Assembly (NCBI GenBank): GCA_018302605.1
Contig: JAGVZN010000024.1
Span: forward strand, 1-40,199
DNA: 40,199 bases
Source: Candidatus Woesearchaeota archaeon
GTDB lineage: Archaea; Nanobdellota; Nanobdellia; Woesearchaeales; GW2011-AR9
Direction: 5' to 3'
Position numbers and translations under genes: made by a program
Notes under the pieces: generated by a model
Seen by the model: the letters and a program-made list of their open reading frames with translations, nothing else
The model's database searches: none
What the model was told of the DNA's origin: nothing
Shown here: positions 34,892 through 40,199 of the stretch, piece by piece
Layout: each line of letters starts with the position of its first letter
How positions within the stretch are numbered: position 1 is the stretch's first letter

Positions 34892-35572
34892 TCATCCCGG
34901 AACGATCATTGGAAGAGCTGTCTTTCCATCATAGACACCGATTCGGCAGCCATTATTTTGGGGATCATGGGTAAACGTCAGCGGCAAGAGCAGGACTTCG
35001 TTCTCACCTACAAAACGATGGTAGTGTGCGGCAATCCCCTCCGTTCCGGGTAGCCTCGTCTCAACGGCGACATACGAGCGTAAACGAAGAGAAGAGAGAC
35101 ACTGAAAAAGTCTTTCTCGCAGGTAGGCAGCAGCACTACCGCCCAATACTGGACTCCAGCGACATTCAGAGAGTTCTTGGTCTACTTTTTTCGGATCAAA
35201 AACATGGAGTGTTTCCCAAACTCTTTCCCGAAGCAGACGCGCCGGTAATTCTCGTACACGAGGAGCATCGATTAGATTTGCCTGTGGGCCAGTAAAAACA
35301 TGTTCGTTATCCGTGGGAGAAAGATCAACCGCATCTTTTCCCGAAAGAAGAGCAACATTCAGCCAAACGGGAAGCTCGGGATGAGTATAACCACGCAGAT
35401 GATAGACGGCAAAATCTCCGGTCGCATACGTTTTTCCTTGCATCGCCTCTTCCATCTGTGGAGACCGGACGAGATCCGTGACAAGATCTTCGATAGATAA
35501 AATGCCAGCATGCTCCCGGGCGAGATCTAAAAGATTCTGTCCGGGTTGGATTAAGATCTCTTTATGTTTCAT
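34892..35572 (-). CDS. Hypothetical protein
   Basis: Start MKHKEILIQPGQNLLDL; no family recognised. Confidence 0.6.
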   Translation of the reverse strand: MKHKEILIQPGQNLLDLAREHAGILSIEDLVTDLVRSPQMEEAMQGKTYATGDFAVYHLRGYTHPELPVWLNVALLSGKDAVDLSPTDNEHVFTGPQANLIDAPRVRELPARLLRERVWETLHVFDPKKVDQELSECRWSPVLGGSAAAYLRERLFQCLSSLRLRSYVAVETRLPGTEGIAAHYHRFVGENEVLLLPLTFTHDPQNNGCRIGVYDGKTALPMIVPG

Positions 35573-35655
35573 GATAGGATACAAAAAGAGAAATCTTTTA
35601 TAAGCTTTGTGGTTTTTAACCCCTGCCAAGGAAGAACAAATTTGGTGTTTTTTTC

Positions 35656-36426
35656 CTACTTTCCAAAGCGTTTAATTATGTCGCGCAGATCGATTTTGTT
35701 CTCCCGGATCAAAGTCAATGAATTATACGGGCAGAGGAATATGCCGCCAGGCGGAGGGATATACTTTTCTCTATTTCCAAAGAGGACGCTAACCGGTAGT
35801 TCGGCAGAATCGTCTATCTTCTGAACAATGCCCCGCGTGCCAAGCGGAAGATAGTGTGCATAGGTAAATGTTACTTCTGTCGGTTCAACCAGACTCCCCG
35901 GTTCGGCAGCTGCCAACAGTTCAACCTTCCGCGTAATTTTTTTCCGTGAAAGACGATCTTTGGAAAGAAGAAGTGCCAGGCCAGAACCATCATGCTGTCG
36001 TTCAACATCATGGGGAATTTCCGGGCATTGTTCCCAAAGGATAGTCAGCGGTGTCTGGTTCTGAAGATCAACATCAGTAATTATTCCCCGCATTCCCGGC
36101 CGGAGATATGTTGCATACTTGACAACCGGCCGTGGGCCAGAAAAATCCACAAAATCGCAGCGTTGAAGATATCTGCGCACTGCATCCTCGCCACTGACTG
36201 CAAATTCCCTCTGAAGATATGTTTCCCGCAAGAAAGAGCCGAGATCACCGCTGGTAAGTTCGCGCCGCTCGGGCGGGACGTTGTAATCAAAGAGAGGATC
36301 GTGTGTAGCCAGATAAGCAAGCAGCCGACGTAAAGTCTGATCAGAGAAATCTGAAGGGAACAAGGGGATTACTTTTCTATTTCCACCAAAGATCAATCTT
36401 AACTCCGGTTTTTTGTCATCGCTCAT
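35656..36426 (-). CDS. Hypothetical protein with an internally duplicated small beta-rich unit
   Basis: KYATYLRPGMRGIITDVDLQNQTPLTILWE vs TYAHYLPLGTRGIVQKIDDSAELPVSVLFG. Confidence 0.6.
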   Translation of the reverse strand: MSDDKKPELRLIFGGNRKVIPLFPSDFSDQTLRRLLAYLATHDPLFDYNVPPERRELTSGDLGSFLRETYLQREFAVSGEDAVRRYLQRCDFVDFSGPRPVVKYATYLRPGMRGIITDVDLQNQTPLTILWEQCPEIPHDVERQHDGSGLALLLSKDRLSRKKITRKVELLAAAEPGSLVEPTEVTFTYAHYLPLGTRGIVQKIDDSAELPVSVLFGNREKYIPPPGGIFLCPYNSLTLIRENKIDLRDIIKRFGK

Positions 36427-36454
36427 TTTTCAAAATGCGGCACAATCCCAAAAG

Positions 36455-39400
36455 TTATGCTTTCCTCAACCATAATTTAAGCTTCTCGTTCTTTACCGAG
36501 AATTCATGGACATGTTCGTATGCTTTTGTCGGATCAGCTGTAACCAGATCAAACGCTACTGCACCGACTTTCTCTTCCATCTCATTAATCCAGGGCTTCA
36601 ATGACGATGCTAAACCCACACTCATTTTCAAGACCAATTCGATCTCATCTTTCTTCAGCAGCCCGGCATTTTTCCGCGCATTCTGGATTGCCCGCGTAAT
36701 CTCCCGAGCATAGCCCTCCGCTTCCAGTTGAGCATTCCGTTCAGTATTGACATATACCGTTCCGCATTTACATTCCACCGCAACATAGGGTGACGGCACG
36801 GTCATTTCCACAGCGATCATCTCACGAGTCAGGCGAACTTCCTGTCCTTCAACGGTAAAGACATATACACCTTCCGTCTCAAGATGTCCAAGGATGGTTT
36901 CTGGACTATCCATAGTCAAGCGCGTAATGATGCCCGATGACAATTTTCCATACGCCGGACCGATCAGGGCATATTCCGGCTTGATCTTTCGTTGCACGCC
37001 TTTCACCGCAGCACTCAGCAGAACGCTTTTTGTATTGATCTGTGATTTAAGGATATCATTCAATGAATGTACTGCGTCAAGGACCTCTTTCTGTACACTT
37101 CCCACAACTACTTCTTTTATCGGCCAGCGTAAACTTAACTTTGCTTTTTCCCGGGCCGCAGACGCCCCAGTGATCACCGTCTGCACGATCTCCATCTGTG
37201 CTTCTAAAACGGGATTGATCATCTTCACGTCGGCTGCCGGCCAAGCGTAATGGCCGATACTTTCTTCTTTCAGCTTCCATGCTTCTTTCAGATTCAGATA
37301 TATCGCTTCGGTAATAAATGGTGCGACAACATGAAACATCTTCAGACATTCCAGCAAGACACGGCCTAAGGTATACACACAGGCTTCCCGCTCATCACCC
37401 GTGCCGATCGTACTCTTATCCCGCACGATTTGTACATACGTTCTGCTCAAATCCAAAAATAATTTTTCCAATGGCTCGATGATCTCATCGAGGCGATAAT
37501 TCTCCATTAATTGTGTCACAGACACAATGGTTTCATGCATTCTTGAAAAAATATACTTTTCTTCTGGACCAAGTTCTGGTGGTTTCTTCGCTGTCAATGG
37601 ATTATAGTTAATCTCATCGGCGAGATGTAAGACTAATTTGTGCAAGTTCCAGAGAATCATCAGGTTGCGCTGTTTAACCACACATTCTTCCCAGCTGAAA
37701 TTAAAATCCTCACCGGCATTTGTCTGTCCCGTGTAATAGCGTAAGACATCCGCCCCGTATTTATCAATAACCTCATCGGGAGAGATTATATTGCCTAACG
37801 ATTTTGACATCTTCACACCCTCGACATCCGTTACAAAGCCGTGCATATAGACCGCTTTAAAAGAGGGCTTATCAAATGCCAAAAAAGAAGCGACCATCAA
37901 AAGATTATACCAGCCGCGGACCTGATCTTTCCCTTCCAGAATAAAATCGGCGGGAAATAACTTTTCGAAAGTCTTTTTATCCGTCGGATAATCAAGACAA
38001 TTCCACGAGGCAGTACCGGCATCAATCCAAACATCTAAAATATCCGGCACGCGCCGATAGACTTTGCCGTCTTTGGTAATCGTGATCACATCAATCTCGG
38101 GGATGTGCATCCCCTTGACTTTTGAACCAGACAATTTCTCCAGTTCTGCGGCGCTGCCGACAACAATATAATCTCCATCGGCTGCCTGCCAGATTGGGAC
38201 AGGCGTTCCCCAATAGCGCTGTTTCGTAATTGAATTATCTCGTAAATTGTCTAACCAAGAAGTAAAAGCGTTCTTTCCACTTTGCGGATTCCAGTAGATC
38301 CCCTCGTTGGCAGAGAGCATCTTCTCTTTCAAATCCTCTACTTTGAAGAACCATTGTTTCGTCGTCCTGAAGATTACCGGCTGGTGGCTTCGTTCACCAT
38401 GAGGATAATCGTGGACGTATGATTCTTTCGCCACAAGCGCACCAGCATCTTTAATCGCAGTAATAAATTTTGGATCATCCGTTTTCGCTTTCCACCCATT
38501 AAACGGCCCAAAGTCCGCAAACAAGCCTTCTTCATTGACGCAATTAAACGGTGGAAGATGATTGAGATGCCCGACTTCGTAATCCTCCGGCCCGCAGCCC
38601 GGGGCGCAATGGACCAATCCTGTTCCGGCAGAGTCATCAACATATTCGCTACTTAACAAAACAGAGAATAATTTTGGATTCTTTTGCAACTCTTTAGGCA
38701 GATATTTCTCAACATGCAGGGGATGGACATACTTTTTTCCTTCCAATTCTTTTCCACGATATTCTTTAACGATCGTTACTGTAGCAAATCCCGCTTTAGC
38801 CAATACTTTCTCAGCCCATGATTTGGCGACGATCCAATGTTCTGCACCTGCCTTAACTTCAACATATTCCAGTTCCGGATGGACCATGACCGCCAGATTA
38901 AGAGGAATTGTCCAAGGTGTTGTTGTCCAGACAATCAGGAATTGGGCGGGATTATCAGCAGATTGCAGCTTGACATAGATGGATGTATCTTTGATAGATT
39001 TATATTCAAGTTCATGCTTGGCCACAGCCGTCTGCGTTGCGGCATCCCAATGCATCGTGCGCAAGCCCTGATACAGGCGCTTTTTCTCATGCGCTTTCTT
39101 GATCAGCCACCATTCTGCTTCCATAAATTCTTTGGTGATCGGTTGATAAGGATTAGTGAAATCTAATGTACTTCCTACTCGCTGGAAATCCTCATTCATC
39201 TTTTCCATCATTTCCAGGCAGAATTTCTTGCATTCCTTTGTAAATTTCCCCACGCCAAACTTCTCAATATCTTCTTTATTCTTCAAGTTCAGTTTGGACA
39301 TTGTCTTCTGCTCTGTCGGCAGGCCATGCATATCATAGCCCATTCGATCCCAGACATTAAAACCATTCATCCGCTTGTAGCGCAGAACAAGATCTTTCAA

Positions 39401-39580
39401 AGCCATATTCCAGGCGTGACCTAGATGGATATGGCCCGACGTATACGGTGGCCCTTCCAAGAAATAGAATTTTTGGCCTTGTTGGTTGCGCTTGCGCAGT
39501 TTCTCAACGGTCTTATTTTTCTTCCAGAATGCGAGGATTTCCGGTTCCAGTACTTGTGGATTGTATTGTTCGAAGCGCAT
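36455..39580 (-). CDS. ileS: Isoleucyl-tRNA synthetase
   Basis: GPPYTSGHIHLGHAWN (HIGH), KMSKSLGN (KMSKS), WTTTPWTIPLNLAVMVHP. Confidence 0.98.
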   Translation of the reverse strand: MRFEQYNPQVLEPEILAFWKKNKTVEKLRKRNQQGQKFYFLEGPPYTSGHIHLGHAWNMALKDLVLRYKRMNGFNVWDRMGYDMHGLPTEQKTMSKLNLKNKEDIEKFGVGKFTKECKKFCLEMMEKMNEDFQRVGSTLDFTNPYQPITKEFMEAEWWLIKKAHEKKRLYQGLRTMHWDAATQTAVAKHELEYKSIKDTSIYVKLQSADNPAQFLIVWTTTPWTIPLNLAVMVHPELEYVEVKAGAEHWIVAKSWAEKVLAKAGFATVTIVKEYRGKELEGKKYVHPLHVEKYLPKELQKNPKLFSVLLSSEYVDDSAGTGLVHCAPGCGPEDYEVGHLNHLPPFNCVNEEGLFADFGPFNGWKAKTDDPKFITAIKDAGALVAKESYVHDYPHGERSHQPVIFRTTKQWFFKVEDLKEKMLSANEGIYWNPQSGKNAFTSWLDNLRDNSITKQRYWGTPVPIWQAADGDYIVVGSAAELEKLSGSKVKGMHIPEIDVITITKDGKVYRRVPDILDVWIDAGTASWNCLDYPTDKKTFEKLFPADFILEGKDQVRGWYNLLMVASFLAFDKPSFKAVYMHGFVTDVEGVKMSKSLGNIISPDEVIDKYGADVLRYYTGQTNAGEDFNFSWEECVVKQRNLMILWNLHKLVLHLADEINYNPLTAKKPPELGPEEKYIFSRMHETIVSVTQLMENYRLDEIIEPLEKLFLDLSRTYVQIVRDKSTIGTGDEREACVYTLGRVLLECLKMFHVVAPFITEAIYLNLKEAWKLKEESIGHYAWPAADVKMINPVLEAQMEIVQTVITGASAAREKAKLSLRWPIKEVVVGSVQKEVLDAVHSLNDILKSQINTKSVLLSAAVKGVQRKIKPEYALIGPAYGKLSSGIITRLTMDSPETILGHLETEGVYVFTVEGQEVRLTREMIAVEMTVPSPYVAVECKCGTVYVNTERNAQLEAEGYAREITRAIQNARKNAGLLKKDEIELVLKMSVGLASSLKPWINEMEEKVGAVAFDLVTADPTKAYEHVHEFSVKNEKLKLWLRKA

Positions 39581-39624
39581 AACCGAGTGGGAATGGGTGG
39601 TTGTTTAAAAAGATTCTGGCGGTG

Positions 39625-39815
39625 AGGCACAATCCATTTTCTGAGTGATAACTCTGGAGTCTTCGAGAAGCATCGCTCACATCTGGTTTTCGCCAGACCG
39701 AACGGCCGGCAGCACTCCTTCTTTAGAATTATCACACATTCACAAAATGTGGGAGTAACCACATTTGTGCACCAGTGAAGTGTCGTCTCTTCACTGAGTG
39801 TTTCGGATTGTGCCT
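39625..39815. repeat. Candidate terminal-inverted-repeat element upstream of ileS
   Basis: AGGCACAATCC (39625-39635) / GGATTGTGCCT (39805-39815), with internal hairpins CACAAAATGTGG/CCACATTTGTG and CAGTGAAG/CTTCACTG. Confidence 0.45.
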
Positions 39816-39843
39816 GCTGGAAAAAGAGAAAAAAAAGAAAAAA

Positions 39844-40167
39844 TTATTCCTTTTTTGCCCCGGGTGCATAGACAAAAGAACACTCATTTTTGTCAAAAAC
39901 TCTTCCATCACCACAGGTAAAGTTTGGATAACTTTCGTCTACTCTTGTTATACTTCCCATAGAGGAGAGATAAATATCACCTTCTTGAATAGTGATATAG
40001 AGATTACACCCATCTTTGGCCATCGTCCTACTAACGTATTCCGCTTCGAGAACAATATTATCCTTCAAAACACATTTGTCTTTGATCCACTTTCCATCAC
40101 CATCACACCCACCCAACAATCCCGCCAAGCCGAGCATGGCCGCTCCCGCAACAAGTGTTTTTTTCAT
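39844..40167 (-). CDS. Small putative lipoprotein
   Basis: MKKTLVAGAAMLGLAGLLGGCDGDGK lipobox. Confidence 0.75.
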   Translation of the reverse strand: MKKTLVAGAAMLGLAGLLGGCDGDGKWIKDKCVLKDNIVLEAEYVSRTMAKDGCNLYITIQEGDIYLSSMGSITRVDESYPNFTCGDGRVFDKNECSFVYAPGAKKE

Positions 40168-40199
40168 GTTATGTAATACCTCACTAATTGATATTACAT

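Noticed and set aside
1-40199. CRISPR array
   Set aside because: No regularly spaced short direct repeats and no cas genes; repeats present are dispersed hairpin elements.

Overview
This is an archaeal chromosomal window; a DPANN-like affiliation is inference. The anchor is a minus-strand RNA polymerase/ribosomal operon: rpoH, rpoB'', rpoB', rpoA', rpoA'', L30e, NusA, S12, S7. Other identifiable genes are TFS, a Sec11-type signal peptidase, Tmk, a tandem ThyX-like protein, a kinase/dCMP-deaminase fusion, a bacterial-like Tgt, AlaRS, an e-MtaB/MiaB-like protein, FtsY, prefoldin alpha, Taw1/TYW1 and IleRS. Main observations: (1) All four tRNA genes I could fold (Lys-TTT, Asp-GTC, Tyr-GTA, Gly-GCC) carry two introns each, a canonical one at 37/38 and a second in the T-loop at 59/60. 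Bulge-helix-bulge (BHB)-type splice sites can be drawn by hand, and the spliced tRNAs are clean cloverleaves. (2) AlaRS carries a ~125-aa HAD-like domain inserted between its WVEIWNDVFM and KNVDTGMGFER motifs, and it lacks a C-Ala domain. (3) There are several short non-coding hairpin elements with terminal inverted repeats (MITE-like). Most have hand-visible target-site duplications, and one lies exactly at a stop codon. (4) A 99-nt perfectly identical, heavily self-complementary repeat occurs twice. (5) Three tandem kinase-like genes are joined by ATGA overlaps, and a fourth 28-codon relic shares the same start peptide. (6) Two microprotein ORFs fall below the ORF-track cutoff. No CRISPR array, rRNA or transposase gene was seen.
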